This document shows positions 39,167-50,181 of a DNA stretch of 64,000 nucleotides, in pieces. Under the pieces are notes generated by a model. It searched no databases, was not told the origin of the DNA, and was given only the letters and a program-made list of their open reading frames with translations. How positions within the stretch are numbered: the first letter of the stretch is position 1; every line of letters starts with the position of its first letter. A program made the translations under genes and the position numbers. The DNA is from Hyphomicrobiales bacterium (GTDB taxonomy: Bacteria; Pseudomonadota; Alphaproteobacteria; Rhizobiales; CAJQND01): assembly GCA_028285595.1 (NCBI GenBank), contig JANQOW010000153.1:1-64000 (forward strand), given 5' to 3'.

Positions 39167-39706
39167 TTAGGTGCCTTGCGTTTCCGGGCTCGCGAGCGAT
39201 TCCAGACTTATGCCAAATCGGTCCGTGCCGTCATCCAGCATGATCACACTGCCATGGGCGATCACTCTGCCGTTCACCACCACATCCACGGCCTCACCAA
39301 CCTTACGGTCCAGTGGGATCTTCGAGCCCTTGGCAAGCGCCGCCAGTTCAGAAACGGTCATGCGGGCACTGCCCAATACAATCTCCACGGTGATCGGTAT
39401 TTGTAAGACAGCATTCAGCCCATCGCCGGCTGAAGAAGCGCTTGCCGGCTGAGGTGTCGGTGCATTCATCTGTGGTTCAAGGCTTGGTTCAGGCAGTGGC
39501 GCAGCGAAGTTTTCTTCCGGCGCAAGACCTTCAGGCGGGCCAAGGTCTCCGCCAGGCGCCAGATCTTCAGGCATCGCACTTTGTTCTATCGCTGCCGGAG
39601 CTGATGGTGAAAGCCCCTCTTCAGCCTCGGAGAAGACAATCTCGGGCTCTTCGGCTTCAGCAATACCGCCGTCCGAATCTGGAGTGGGCGACTCTGGTAC
39701 CGACAT
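39167..39706 (-). CDS. fliN: Flagellar motor switch protein FliN
   Basis: IPITVEIVLGSARMTVSELAALAKGSKIPLDRKVGEAVDVVVNGRVIAHGSVIMLDDG. Confidence 0.97.
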   Translation of the reverse strand: MSVPESPTPDSDGGIAEAEEPEIVFSEAEEGLSPSAPAAIEQSAMPEDLAPGGDLGPPEGLAPEENFAAPLPEPSLEPQMNAPTPQPASASSAGDGLNAVLQIPITVEIVLGSARMTVSELAALAKGSKIPLDRKVGEAVDVVVNGRVIAHGSVIMLDDGTDRFGISLESLASPETQGT

Positions 39707-39753
39707 TATGCCTTATCCTCTAGCGTGATCATCATGATCGATTTCTCCTTACC

Positions 39754-40725
39754 TCAAGCGCTTGCCAGCATACCTAAGGCCACTGCGAGTTCACGTTCGC
39801 TTGAGCGGGTACTCGGCTTAATAAAACTCTCAACCGCCACGGCGTATCGGCCATCGGCTTGTCCAAATTTGCAGCGCATCAACGGAACGGAGTTGCACTC
39901 CATCTCAACCGTGCTGTTTGGCGTTGCGTCCAGTGGCAAGACCATTCCCGGTGTGAGTTGTGAGAGCATATCCAATGTCGCCTTTCCGCCCGACAATTTC
40001 GCGGTTAGCTGAATGGTCGCGCGGCGCGCCTCCGTTGACATGTGGGTGGTCCAGGCCTCATTTGCCGGCGCTGGCGGCGGTGGCAAATGGGCTGTGATGT
40101 CGGCATCGGCCAACGCCCCAAAATGATCTGCCGGGAATGCCACCATGAACTCCGATTCGTGATCAAACAGCAGCGCCACAAAATCAGCCCGATAGATGTC
40201 ACCGGTAAACGTCGGGACTTCCGGGTCTTCAATCAATTGCTCGCAGCAAAAGCTGCTGAAATCCAACTCATCCGACGCGGCCAGAGCTTTACAAAGTGCG
40301 CGGGCAAACCGATCGGCGAGCGATTTTCCGATGGCAACGTCAATCTCCGAAGGAACGCGGGTCCCTTCGAATGTATGGCCTCGACTTTGCGCCCCAAGCA
40401 CAAGTTCCAGATAGTCGTATAAGGTGTGATGGGACAACGCGACAATGAAGAACCAGTCCTCGGTCTCTGAGAACACGCGGAACTTGATGATGTGCTTGGA
40501 AAGATCGACGGGCTCTTCAGCAGGCACTAACGCGCTGGAGTTGAGGTTGATCTTGACCTTTGCATCGCAGGCCTCTTCCAGATCACCAGCATTCTCCGCA
40601 ACAGCAAGCTCCAGCGCATCAATCAAAGCGGGCGGAAATACCTTGGGTACATCCTTGATCGACAGCAGAATCTGCGCCGAGCTTGAAGCCGCTTCATTTA
40701 CTTCTTGTTCCACAGACACCGGCAC
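39754..40725 (-). CDS. fliM: Flagellar motor switch protein FliM
   Basis: Divergent FliM-like; C-terminal SpoA-like segment; between fliN and motA. Confidence 0.85.
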   Translation of the reverse strand: MPVSVEQEVNEAASSSAQILLSIKDVPKVFPPALIDALELAVAENAGDLEEACDAKVKINLNSSALVPAEEPVDLSKHIIKFRVFSETEDWFFIVALSHHTLYDYLELVLGAQSRGHTFEGTRVPSEIDVAIGKSLADRFARALCKALAASDELDFSSFCCEQLIEDPEVPTFTGDIYRADFVALLFDHESEFMVAFPADHFGALADADITAHLPPPPAPANEAWTTHMSTEARRATIQLTAKLSGGKATLDMLSQLTPGMVLPLDATPNSTVEMECNSVPLMRCKFGQADGRYAVAVESFIKPSTRSSERELAVALGMLASA

Positions 40726-40740
40726 ACTCCTCTAGTGGCG

Positions 40741-41613
40741 TTATGCGGTTTCGGCCGCCGCACCGCCACCAAGCGTTTCGTTTTCCGTGTCATCGATCGA
40801 AGGCCGTTCATATGCGGAGATGGTCTTACGTCCATGCTCAATCGCCACCTGAGGAGAGGCACCGTTCATATAGGCCAGCAGCGTCTGCTTGATGATGATA
40901 TATGGACGAACCTGTTTCATACGCACAATCTTCACTTTTGACGCGATCGGGCCCACCATGCCGTACGCCATGAAGATCCCGGCGAACGTCCCCACCAAGG
41001 CGGCACCGATCAGCTTGCCCAGCAGTTCTGGCCCTTGGTCCAGCGCACCCAAGGCTTTGATCACCCCAAGCACGGCGGCCACGATCCCGAGAGCAGGGAG
41101 GCCGTCGGCCATGTTTTGGAGCGCATGCTGGCTTTTCAGCTTGTCTTGCGTGGTGGTTTTGATCTCCACATCCATGAGCGCCTCGATCTCGTGAGGTTGT
41201 GCGCTCCCCATAATGATCAGCCGGCAGTAGTCACAAATGAACGCCAGCAAATCTTGGTTCTTTAGAACGTTCGGGAATTTCTGAAAAACTTCCGAATTCT
41301 CAGGATCATCCACATGTTCTTCCATCTCACTGCGTGGCTTGTCACGAAGCTCCCGCATGAGCGCGTAGAGCAGGCCAAGAATATCGAGATAATCACGAGG
41401 CTTAGGCACGGATTCTTTGAACGCCTCTCCCATGGCCTTCAAAGAATCCTTCACCACCTTCATCGGGTTAGCGATAAGGAAGATTCCGAGAGATGATCCG
41501 CCGATGATGACGAATTCCCAAGGTTGCCAAATCACAACCACATTGCCGCCCATCGCCATGTAGCCACCAAAAAGGCAGGCAAACGTTACGATAAAGCCGA
41601 TAATAACAAGCAT
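40741..41613 (-). CDS. motA: Flagellar stator protein MotA
   Basis: [66 protein letters not shown]. Confidence 0.98.
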   Translation of the reverse strand: MLVIIGFIVTFACLFGGYMAMGGNVVVIWQPWEFVIIGGSSLGIFLIANPMKVVKDSLKAMGEAFKESVPKPRDYLDILGLLYALMRELRDKPRSEMEEHVDDPENSEVFQKFPNVLKNQDLLAFICDYCRLIIMGSAQPHEIEALMDVEIKTTTQDKLKSQHALQNMADGLPALGIVAAVLGVIKALGALDQGPELLGKLIGAALVGTFAGIFMAYGMVGPIASKVKIVRMKQVRPYIIIKQTLLAYMNGASPQVAIEHGRKTISAYERPSIDDTENETLGGGAAAETA

Positions 41614-41790
41614 TATGCTTCCCCGCGCTATGCGAACTTGGGCCGATGGCCGGATTGGCGCGATCCAACGCCACTCTCAATTGGTAAGAGCCCTACCTTG
41701 CGCGAGGCTTGAGCTTCGGCCGATCTGTCAGTCTGGGGAAAGCTTCACGCCTTAGGGTTTCAAGCTGCAAAGTGCACTGGGAGAATTGCG

Positions 41791-42573
41791 ATGTTTTCAA
41801 CATCTGCAAGTTATCGGCTCATAACCGCAAACCTGCAGCGGTCCTTGGACAATGTGGCTCAGCAGCCGTTGCCTTCGCGGGAAATCGAGTACTACAAGCA
41901 AGAGATTGCTAACATTAAGTCCGTCGACGATTTTATGGCCAATGATCGGGTTTACCGGTTTGCCATGAAAGCCTTTGGCCTTGAAGAACTGAGCTACGCT
42001 AAAGGCCTTATCAGGAAACTTCTGGATCAGGGCACTGATGACCCTCAGGCCTTGGCAAACCAGCTGGCGGATCCCCGTTACCGGGATCTCGCAAAGACTT
42101 TTAACTTCGTCCGCTACGGTGCCAGTACAACCGCGTTCACAGACGCAACGCAGGGTACGGTCGACCGGTACATTCGCCAATCACTCGAAGAAGAAGCCGG
42201 AACCACGAATGAAGGCGTTCGACTGGCGCTTTATTTTGAGCGTAAAGCGGCTGATATCAACGGACCCTTTGATGTGTTGGGTGACCGCGCGCTGTTGCAA
42301 GTCGTGCAGACCGCCACCGGCATCTCGCCGGCCACCGCAAGCCAGCCTATCGACAAGCAATCTGCAGAGATCGCAAAGCGGATTGACTTGTCAGAGCTGA
42401 AGGACCCCGACAAGTTGGCGGAGTTTTTGACCCGGTTCACCACACTATGGGAGATCGATAATCCTTCGAGCGCACCAGCATCAAGTCAGATCGCTGCTTT
42501 GCAACCTGCTCCGTTTGGCATCGATGTGAACACTTTGATGAACTTGCAAAATATCAAGTACGGAGGACGTTAG
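41791..42573 (+). CDS. DUF1217-type flagellar protein
   Basis: NIKSVDDFMANDRVYRFAMKAFGLEELSYAKGLIRKLLDQG; precedes flgF. Confidence 0.85.
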   Translation: MFSTSASYRLITANLQRSLDNVAQQPLPSREIEYYKQEIANIKSVDDFMANDRVYRFAMKAFGLEELSYAKGLIRKLLDQGTDDPQALANQLADPRYRDLAKTFNFVRYGASTTAFTDATQGTVDRYIRQSLEEEAGTTNEGVRLALYFERKAADINGPFDVLGDRALLQVVQTATGISPATASQPIDKQSAEIAKRIDLSELKDPDKLAEFLTRFTTLWEIDNPSSAPASSQIAALQPAPFGIDVNTLMNLQNIKYGGR

Positions 42574-42576
42574 TCC

Positions 42577-43305
42577 GTGAGTATCAGCTTAGATGTGGCC
42601 ATGTCGGCCCAATTGTCGTTGATGAAACGTTTGGAGACCATCGCACATAATGTTGCGAACGTTTCGACTGTTGGGTTTCGGGCGGAAGAAAGCAATTTTT
42701 CAGAGCTGGTGTCCAACAACACTCTGGATCCAACGGCTTATGCCCAGATTGGTCAAACGGTTCTCTCTCAGAAAGCGGGCGCGCTTGTGAAAACAGACGG
42801 GCCATTGGATGTGGCGGTGAATGGAAATGCCTGGTTCGCAATCCAAACACCGGCCGGCCAGGTCAACACCCGGGATGGCCGTTTGACCATGTTGGAAACG
42901 GGAGACCTTCAAACCTTACAGGGCTATCCCATCTTGGATGTGGGCGGAGCCCCAATCACGCTTGAGCCGGGAGGTGGTCCACCCACAATCGCAGCAGACG
43001 GCATGATCACACAGAACGGCGCGCAGGTGGCGGCCATTGGATTGTTCCGAATTCCAGATGGTGCCAAGTTGCAGCGTTTTGAAAATTCTGGCGTGATCTC
43101 ATCAATTCCGGCCGAGCCTGTCGTTGACTTCAGCCGCAACCGGATTGTCCAAGGTTTCGTTGAGAACTCAAATGTGAATCCGGTCAAACAGATGACTGAC
43201 CTGATCATGGTTTCGCGCCTGTTTGAAGGCGTAACCAATGCGATTCAGGATAAAGAGCGTAGCATGCAAAACGCCATCCGGACCCTCGGCGGCTCTAATT
43301 CATGA
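42577..43305 (+). CDS. flgF: Flagellar proximal rod protein FlgF
   Basis: SAQLSLMKRLETIAHNVANVSTVGFRAEE; VENSNVNPVKQMTDLIMVSRLFE. Confidence 0.95.
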   Translation: MSISLDVAMSAQLSLMKRLETIAHNVANVSTVGFRAEESNFSELVSNNTLDPTAYAQIGQTVLSQKAGALVKTDGPLDVAVNGNAWFAIQTPAGQVNTRDGRLTMLETGDLQTLQGYPILDVGGAPITLEPGGGPPTIAADGMITQNGAQVAAIGLFRIPDGAKLQRFENSGVISSIPAEPVVDFSRNRIVQGFVENSNVNPVKQMTDLIMVSRLFEGVTNAIQDKERSMQNAIRTLGGSNS

Positions 43306-44597
43306 ACCAATGGAGTTCTCCGTGGCTGAAGATCTCCGGCCGCATTAGCGCGATTACGCCAACCGGATTCGCAGTGACCGGCCTGTCTCGTTTCGCAAGA
43401 CTGGGTGATTGCGTGAGCGTTGAAACCGAACGTGGCCTGGTTCAGGGCCAGATCATTCGGATCGAACAAGACCACTTACTCGCCAAACCGTTCGTCCCTT
43501 GGGCAGACTATCACCTGGGATCACGGGTTTGGTATGGCGGGCGCATTACGATTGCGCCAAGTCAGGCTTGGAAAGGACGCGCCGTTAACGCGCTTGGTGA
43601 ACCGGCCGATGGCAAGGGTGAACTCTTTAACGGAACACCTATTGATCCCATTGCAGCCAAGCCGCCGGTTCCCCTGAACCGCAAGCAGATAGAGACCCCT
43701 GTTAAAACCGGTATCGCCGCCATCGATCTGTTCACACCCATATGCTTTGGCCAACGCATCGGTATTTTTGCTGGTGCCGGGGTAGGCAAGTCGACCCTCC
43801 TCATGCAAATGGCGGCTTCCGGAGGGTTTGACCAAGTTGTGGTCTGTCTGGTGGGGGAGCGCGGCCGGGAAGTGAAGTTGTTTCACGAGAGCACTCAACT
43901 TTCCTCAGGCAAGGGACTCACATCGGTGATTGCAACGGGCGATGAAAGCCCAATGATGCGCCGACTTGCTCCATACACAGCAACGACGATTGCCGAGTTT
44001 TACAGAGACCGTGGAGATTCTGTGCTCTTGATCGTGGACTCGCTCACACGCACGGCTCACGCCGCCCGGGAAGTCGCTCTTTCTGCCGGCGAACCGCCGG
44101 TTGCTAGAGGGTATCCCCCAAGCGTACTGGCCGACCTGCCCCAACTTCTTGAGCGCGTCAGTGCAGCGGAGCATCAATCGGGATCCATTACGGCGATTTA
44201 CTCCGTACTCGTGGATGGGGACGATCATACTGAACCGGTGGCCGACTGTTTGCGCGGCACCCTGGATGGGCACCTGAACCTCAGCCGAACCATTGCTGAG
44301 CGCGGCAGATTTCCAGCTATCGATCTTTTGTCCTCAGTGTCCCGCCTGGCCAGCGCCGCTTTAAGCGAAGAGCAGACAAAGCTCACGAGCTTGGCGAGAT
44401 CACTGATCGCCAGTTATGAGGATTCTTTTGAGCTAAGAGCTATGGGCGCCTATCAGCCAGGCGGTGATCCCCAGCTTGACCTGGCGATCAAGGTCGTTCC
44501 GGAAATCTACAAACTTCTCACCAGCAAGGCTCCGGCCGACGATGGACCCGATCCGTTCGACACTCTTGAATCGTTGTTAAAGGGTGCAGGTCAGTAA
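43302..44597 (+). CDS. fliI: Flagellum-specific ATPase FliI
   Basis: IGIFAGAGVGKSTLLMQMA, VVCLVGERGREVKLF, SITAIYSVLVDGDDHTEPV. Confidence 0.98.
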   Translation: MNQWSSPWLKISGRISAITPTGFAVTGLSRFARLGDCVSVETERGLVQGQIIRIEQDHLLAKPFVPWADYHLGSRVWYGGRITIAPSQAWKGRAVNALGEPADGKGELFNGTPIDPIAAKPPVPLNRKQIETPVKTGIAAIDLFTPICFGQRIGIFAGAGVGKSTLLMQMAASGGFDQVVVCLVGERGREVKLFHESTQLSSGKGLTSVIATGDESPMMRRLAPYTATTIAEFYRDRGDSVLLIVDSLTRTAHAAREVALSAGEPPVARGYPPSVLADLPQLLERVSAAEHQSGSITAIYSVLVDGDDHTEPVADCLRGTLDGHLNLSRTIAERGRFPAIDLLSSVSRLASAALSEEQTKLTSLARSLIASYEDSFELRAMGAYQPGGDPQLDLAIKVVPEIYKLLTSKAPADDGPDPFDTLESLLKGAGQ

Positions 44598-44613
44598 TAG
44601 TTGGGCAACGGTC

Positions 44614-45078
44614 TTAGCGCTTTGGTCCGTAGCGAACCTCATTCAGCGGGATAAAGTTCAATCTCTCGATCAGAACATCTCGGATCAGATCGGCTTTGAA
44701 ACGCTCATTCACGTTCATCGCGATCTTCTTCTTGAGCCCGTCAATATCGTACTTCTTCATATCCTTGAAATCGACAACCTCACCTGCGTACAAGGCGCGA
44801 AAGGCTTCATCGATAATGAACACGTTAGGCGGGACAGAGAGCTGGCGGAATATGGTGCCATCGATTGTAAATACGAACTGTGCAACAACGTAGCCGCCTA
44901 TTTTCCCTTCGGAGATGATGGGGACACTGATGATGTCGGACTTCACATAGTCCAGTCCACCAAAGAACTCCTGAACCTCCTTCTCCTCCTCGGGCGCTGC
45001 GCCAAAGATGACGGCGGCATAGACTGAGCCAGCCATTACCACGCAAACCCAGATTGCAATCAGGGCGGTTCTTACCAT
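44614..45078 (-). CDS. FliL-like exported/membrane protein (second FliL-type candidate)
   Basis: N-terminal TM/signal; GGYVVAQFVFTIDGTIF...NVFIIDEAFRALYAGEVVDF...IRDVLIERLNFIPLNEVRYG; flagellar context. Confidence 0.55.
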   Translation of the reverse strand: MVRTALIAIWVCVVMAGSVYAAVIFGAAPEEEKEVQEFFGGLDYVKSDIISVPIISEGKIGGYVVAQFVFTIDGTIFRQLSVPPNVFIIDEAFRALYAGEVVDFKDMKKYDIDGLKKKIAMNVNERFKADLIRDVLIERLNFIPLNEVRYGPKR

Positions 45079-45488
45079 TCAGAATAGGCCTTCTTCATTC
45101 CTCGCGATGAATAGGTTCCATCAGAGCTCTCGTCGAGCACGACCGAGGTCAGCATTTCAGAGATTTCTTGGGCCGCCCTCATGTGGAGCTTCAGCTGCGC
45201 GAAGTTCTCCACCAATCTCTGCCGCAACAGCTCCATGGCCGCCTTAATGTCATCGGTGGAGATTTGAGAATTGGCTTCTGTCTCAAGGCGCGTGAACTCC
45301 AACAGAGCCTGGCTTTTATCCCGCGTGAAGCTGTTGAGACGGTCCAGCTCATACTTCTTGAGCGCTTCCGTTTCAGCTTCAATGATCTTGGTCAGCCGCA
45401 CAATTGAAGACAATAGCTTGGCTCGCCCGTCTTGGGGTTGAGCAGCGCGATCTGCCTGCAAGGGAAGTTGATGGACTGTTCCGGTCAT
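45072..45488 (-). CDS. FlgN-like chaperone candidate
   Basis: Helical protein SIVRLTKIIEAETEALKKYELDRLNSFTRDKSQALLEFTRLE; adjacent to flgJ. Confidence 0.6.
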   Translation of the reverse strand: MTGTVHQLPLQADRAAQPQDGRAKLLSSIVRLTKIIEAETEALKKYELDRLNSFTRDKSQALLEFTRLETEANSQISTDDIKAAMELLRQRLVENFAQLKLHMRAAQEISEMLTSVVLDESSDGTYSSRGMKKAYSEW

Positions 45489-45494
45489 CTTGCC

Positions 45495-46148
45495 CTAGCG
45501 AAGTGTCAGCGAAAACTCATCGCGCTTGGAAGCTTGAGATGCATTCGGCAACAGCGAATTGAAAAGGCTGTGCAGGTTTGAGAAGAAATCTCTGAAGCCG
45601 CTGAAAAAGTCGCTCTCGGTTTGGGTTTCACCGACCGCCGCAGGTGACGGCGGAGAATTTACGTTCCATTTGGATGGCACAGAGCCAGTGGTGGCTTCAG
45701 GCGCGAACCTTGCTTCCAGCGACTTGGCAATACCAACGCCGCCCGCTTCGCTTACTTTCTTGGCAACAGCATCAGACATAAACGATTGCCAGACGGATCC
45801 GGCTGTCCCGGTGCCATAGAGCGAAGAGGTTTTGCTGGGTTGCATGGTATCAATGAAGTTCTTCAGAAAAGCCCCTTCAAACTGACGCAGTGCCGTCTTG
45901 GCGGACGTGTCCTGCCTTTGGTGCAGCAATGCGTCATTGCGCATTTCAGTGAGTGTGCTGGAAGCGTGGAAGGGCATCCCACTGACCGGGGTCTTGGCAA
46001 GCTGGTTTTTAAACGTCGCCTCTCCACTGGCAGGCGTAATAACCGTTTTGCTGTATTCTTTGAGCTTTTCCAAGGACGCATTCCGGACACTGGGGTCCAC
46101 GCCGCGCAGGCTGTCCAACAAAATATCTGACGGGGGCGAAATCGACAT
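45495..46148 (-). CDS. flgJ: Rod-binding (FlgJ N-terminal-type) protein
   Basis: ALRQFEGAFLKNFIDTMQPSKTSSLYGTGTAGSVWQSFMSDAVAKKVSEAGGVGIAKSL. Confidence 0.88.
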   Translation of the reverse strand: MSISPPSDILLDSLRGVDPSVRNASLEKLKEYSKTVITPASGEATFKNQLAKTPVSGMPFHASSTLTEMRNDALLHQRQDTSAKTALRQFEGAFLKNFIDTMQPSKTSSLYGTGTAGSVWQSFMSDAVAKKVSEAGGVGIAKSLEARFAPEATTGSVPSKWNVNSPPSPAAVGETQTESDFFSGFRDFFSNLHSLFNSLLPNASQASKRDEFSLTLR

Positions 46149-46189
46149 GGGACGGTATACTCACATTTGCATCACCTCCCTTAGGTTTA

Positions 46190-46570
46190 TCAATACTGGC
46201 TTGCCGGAGGCTTTCCTGCATAGGTGTCGATAATCTCCGCCATCTCCCGTTTGTTCTTACGTTTCAAAGCTTGAGCCAGCTCCCGCTGATGGCGCCGCTT
46301 CGCGCCGGCTTCCAGCTGCGCAGCCTTAAGAACATCGGCATGGCCTTTCTTGGCTTGCAGATCCAGCTGACGCGACCGACCCAAAGAATTGCGTACGTGC
46401 GCACTCATAAGGATCTTGAGCTGATGCGCCGTGTCATCATGCTCCAAGAGAACGTGCGCATTGCTCAGCTTCTGATCGACGATCGCCTGTTGTTGCTGGA
46501 TCCTGCTGTGTTTCGCCACGGTGTGCACGCGCGATTGAGCCAGAACCGAATGTAATCTTTTTGACCTCAC
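46190..46570 (-). CDS. FliJ-like coiled-coil protein candidate
   Basis: 126-aa basic coiled-coil ORF, GTG start, between flgJ and fliR. Confidence 0.5.
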   Translation of the reverse strand: MRSKRLHSVLAQSRVHTVAKHSRIQQQQAIVDQKLSNAHVLLEHDDTAHQLKILMSAHVRNSLGRSRQLDLQAKKGHADVLKAAQLEAGAKRRHQRELAQALKRKNKREMAEIIDTYAGKPPASQY

Positions 46571-46586
46571 GACTTCCCTCCTCCTA

Positions 46587-47345
46587 TCAGATCGACTTCA
46601 CCCATTCGCCGAACACCAGAATGAAAACCGCCAACAGATCGTCGACCATAAAGACAAGGAGCAACAGTCCGCCGGCGATGACAAAGGGCATGGATACGAA
46701 GAAAATGGGCAGCTGCGGCGTCATTTTGTTCATGATCCCCATCGCCAGGTTGATGACCACCGCGTAAACGAAGAATGGCCCAGCAAGCTTGGCTGCAAGC
46801 ATCGCCATCTCAACCAGCTGCTTTGATACGGCAGCAAGAGACGCCTGAGCCTCGAACCAGCCGTCAGGCGGAAGCAATGCATAACTGTTCACCATGGCGG
46901 ACAACACATGCCAATGTAGATCCGTCACGAAGATCAACATGGTTGCCGACATCACGAGCAAAGAAGTGAGTGCCGGGACTGGTTCCTGACCCTCAATCGG
47001 CAAGCCAGGAAGACCCCCCAAGCCGATCAGATTAGCGATCGTGGTTCCGGCAAATTCGACGGCAGCCAGCAACAGCCGCGCAGCAAAACCAAGAAGAGCA
47101 CCTTTCATCAACTCGGTGATGATCAGCGATGCCAAAGCACCAGGGTCCTTAAGATTTGGCGAATGCTCAAGAATCACCGGCACCACCAGAGGGCTCAACG
47201 CCAGTGTCAGCAGGATGACAATGTGAATGCGCACACGCATGGGAATGCGTGCGCTTGAAAATCCAGGGAGGACCAGCATGCAGCCGGTGATCCTGCAAAA
47301 GACGCCCGAGACGGCCGCCATAGTCGTGGCGGCAGCCTCAATCAC
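46587..47345 (-). CDS. fliR: Flagellar export protein FliR
   Basis: [25 protein letters not shown]; polytopic; adjacent to flhA. Confidence 0.96.
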   Translation of the reverse strand: MIEAAATTMAAVSGVFCRITGCMLVLPGFSSARIPMRVRIHIVILLTLALSPLVVPVILEHSPNLKDPGALASLIITELMKGALLGFAARLLLAAVEFAGTTIANLIGLGGLPGLPIEGQEPVPALTSLLVMSATMLIFVTDLHWHVLSAMVNSYALLPPDGWFEAQASLAAVSKQLVEMAMLAAKLAGPFFVYAVVINLAMGIMNKMTPQLPIFFVSMPFVIAGGLLLLVFMVDDLLAVFILVFGEWVKSI

Positions 47346-49432
47346 ACCACTGTCCCCAGCGATTCCAACTCAACGCCCCGTGCAATCTCCACATGTGAGA
47401 TGACCGGGACGGCTGAGAACATCCGCTCCACAACCATTCGAACATATGGCCGCACGTCAGGCGCTGTGACCAAGGCAAACTCATGACCGCGATCAAGTTG
47501 TTCGCGGATTGCTTGAGAGGCCTGTTTGCTGAACTTCTCGATCTCGCCTGGTTCCACGTCGAGCTCAACCACGTCACCATTGGGATCGCGTTTCAAGGCA
47601 CGGTGAAAGACCATGTTCCAATGGGTGCCAAGCTGCAGAACCTTCATTTTTCCGTCTTGGATCAGCTCACCGCACACTTGCTGCGAAAGGCGCATGCGCA
47701 CGTGCTCGGCGATCAGCTCAGGCTTCTTGGTGTGAGCTGCAACTTCTGCAACTGCTTCGATGATAAGATGAAGATTACGGATCGATACCCGTTCGGCCAA
47801 AAGCAATTTCAGCGCAGACTGCAAGATCGAATAAGAAATTTGTGACGGACAAAGTTCCTCTAACAGGCGCTGATACTCCGGATCCAGCCGATCCAGAAGT
47901 GCCCGCAGATCTCTGTAAGACAAGAGTTGAGACAAGTTGTTTCGCAACACCTCGCTCACGTGCGTCAGCAACATGGACAGATTATCGATCACGGTGTGTC
48001 CGCTGCCGCGCACGCTCTCAGCCACATATTCCGAAACCCACAGGCCCTTCATGCCGAACGCCGGCTCGTACGCCTCTTCGCCAGGAATATCGAGCTTGGT
48101 ATCATCGCCCGTCAGGACCATCACGTCGCCTAGCCGCAATGTGCCACTTGCGACCACCGTTCCGTGAATACGGATTTCGTAGCGCTTAGGCGGGAGACGA
48201 ATATCATCCGTCAGCCGCATCTCTGGAACAACAAAACCATATTGTTCAGCAAACTTGCGCCGCATCTTTGCGACCCGGTGCGCGAGTTCGCCATGTTCAG
48301 CAATGAACTTGCCGGAGAGCTGTTTGCCAAGTGCGAGCTCGACTTGCGCTGACTGCAGCACGTGGCTGACAGAGTTGCGCTCCTCTTCACTGCTCTTTTC
48401 TTCTTCCTCGATGCGATTGCGTTCGGTGTCGGCTTCCTGTTTCTTCGTTCGCGCATGAATGGTGTATCCGGCAAAGGCCATCATGATACCGAGTGCCGCG
48501 AATGGAATGGCCGGCAATCCCGGCAGCGCGGCCAGGATGAACATCAAAAGAGCCGCCACCATGAGTGCGAGGGGATGTTTGCCGAGCTGACCCAACACGG
48601 CTTTGTCCATCGAACCCCGGTTACCACCCTTCGATACCAACAGACCGGCGGCGAGGGAGACAATCAGAGCAGGAATCTGAGAGACCAAACCGTCACCAAC
48701 AGACAGCTTGGTGAAGATATCGGCGGCCTCCTGCAGCTGCATGCCGTGACGGGTGACGCCGATGATTATCCCGCCGATGATGTTGATGGTCGTGATGATC
48801 AGACCGGCGATTGCATCGCCCCGCACGAATTTGGAAGCACCGTCCATAGAGCCGAAGAATGAGCTTTCGTCCTCCAACTCCCGGCGCCGCCTTTGTGCTT
48901 CTTGCTCAGTGAGCAGGCCGGCGGACAGATCGGCATCGATGGCCATCTGTTTGCCGGGAATGGCATCAAGTGTGAACCTTGCACCCACTTCGGCGATCCG
49001 GGTGGCACCCTTTGTGATCACGAGAAAGTTCACCGTAATGATGATGGCGAACACCACCAACCCAATCACGAAATCCCCGCTCATGACGAAGCTTGAGAAC
49101 CCGCCAATCACATGGCCAGCTGCGTTGTATCCTTCCGATCCGTTAGAAAGGATGAGCCGTGTGGATGCGATGTTGAGAGAGAGGCGCAACAATGTGACGA
49201 TCAGAAGAACCGTGGGGAATGCGGAGAAGTCCAACGGCTTCTGGATCCACAACGCCACCATCAACACCAAGACTGAGGCGGCAATGGAAAGCGCAAGGCC
49301 AATGTCGATCAGCGCTGGGGGAATGGGCAGGAAGAGGATTGTCAAAATGACAATCACGCCAATGGCAAAACCCACCTCCCGGCGGTCTTGACCAAACTGA
49401 GCAGTTTGGAGCGGCTCACCCAGTACAGACAT
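47342..49432 (-). CDS. flhA: Flagellar export protein FlhA
   Basis: [66 protein letters not shown]. Confidence 0.99.
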   Translation of the reverse strand: MSVLGEPLQTAQFGQDRREVGFAIGVIVILTILFLPIPPALIDIGLALSIAASVLVLMVALWIQKPLDFSAFPTVLLIVTLLRLSLNIASTRLILSNGSEGYNAAGHVIGGFSSFVMSGDFVIGLVVFAIIITVNFLVITKGATRIAEVGARFTLDAIPGKQMAIDADLSAGLLTEQEAQRRRRELEDESSFFGSMDGASKFVRGDAIAGLIITTINIIGGIIIGVTRHGMQLQEAADIFTKLSVGDGLVSQIPALIVSLAAGLLVSKGGNRGSMDKAVLGQLGKHPLALMVAALLMFILAALPGLPAIPFAALGIMMAFAGYTIHARTKKQEADTERNRIEEEEKSSEEERNSVSHVLQSAQVELALGKQLSGKFIAEHGELAHRVAKMRRKFAEQYGFVVPEMRLTDDIRLPPKRYEIRIHGTVVASGTLRLGDVMVLTGDDTKLDIPGEEAYEPAFGMKGLWVSEYVAESVRGSGHTVIDNLSMLLTHVSEVLRNNLSQLLSYRDLRALLDRLDPEYQRLLEELCPSQISYSILQSALKLLLAERVSIRNLHLIIEAVAEVAAHTKKPELIAEHVRMRLSQQVCGELIQDGKMKVLQLGTHWNMVFHRALKRDPNGDVVELDVEPGEIEKFSKQASQAIREQLDRGHEFALVTAPDVRPYVRMVVERMFSAVPVISHVEIARGVELESLGTVV

Positions 49433-49492
49433 TCAGCTTCCAAATCCCTTTAGAGACTATTGTTGTTGCGGAAGGCACGAGCCGTGTGGGCG

Positions 49493-49759
49493 TCAAAATC
49501 CGTTTTCCACACGCTCAAACACGAACATGCTGAACTTGAAGATCTTCTCCCCCATAAACGTTCCGGTGAACGAGATAGTCATAAGGATCGCGACGATCTT
49601 CGGAATGAAGGTTAGGGTGATTTCCTGCACCTGGGTTAAGGCCTGGAAGAGAGCGATGCCGCTGCCCACCACCATGGCCACAACGACCGCGGGACCGGAC
49701 GCAAAGATAATGGTCCAGATCGCCATCTGCATGATTTCGAGAGCATCTACTTCATTCAT
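49493..49759 (-). CDS. fliQ: Flagellar export protein FliQ
   Basis: 88 aa, two TM, GSGIALFQALTQVQEITLTFIPKI. Confidence 0.97.
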   Translation of the reverse strand: MNEVDALEIMQMAIWTIIFASGPAVVVAMVVGSGIALFQALTQVQEITLTFIPKIVAILMTISFTGTFMGEKIFKFSMFVFERVENGF

Positions 49760-49761
49760 GT

Positions 49762-50169
49762 CTATTCGATCGTGATGCCGGGGCCGAGGGTGAGTCGTTG
49801 GCCATTGGCCAGGTTGGCTGTTGTGCCGTCGGACAGGATTGTGACCGTTTCAACAACACCGGTAATCGAACCATCTGCGTTGGAGGCCGTTCTGCCAATC
49901 AAACCACTGGCCTGCGATAGCGAGAGTTGGGAGATCAACCCATCAAGTTTCTCATTGGATTTGATCGATTGTTCAAGGCTTGAGAACTGAGCCAGTTGGG
50001 CCGTGTACTCCGTGCCTTCCATTGGGTTCATGGGATCCTGATTTTGCAGTTGAGCCACAAAGAGACGCAGGAACGAATCGTAATCCAATGATTCCGCGGA
50101 TGTTGCCGAAGAGGTTTGGCTCAGCGCTGCACTTGTTTCTGAACCAAGAGAAGAAACGCCGGATATCAT
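49762..50169 (-). CDS. flgD: Flagellar hook capping protein FlgD (short form)
   Basis: LDYDSFLRLFVAQLQNQDPMNPMEGTEYTAQLAQFSSLEQ. Confidence 0.95.
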   Translation of the reverse strand: MISGVSSLGSETSAALSQTSSATSAESLDYDSFLRLFVAQLQNQDPMNPMEGTEYTAQLAQFSSLEQSIKSNEKLDGLISQLSLSQASGLIGRTASNADGSITGVVETVTILSDGTTANLANGQRLTLGPGITIE

Positions 50170-50181
50170 GGGGGTACTCCT

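Noticed and set aside
48753-49391. 212-aa plus ORF opposite flhA
   Set aside because: Shadow ORF within highly conserved flhA.
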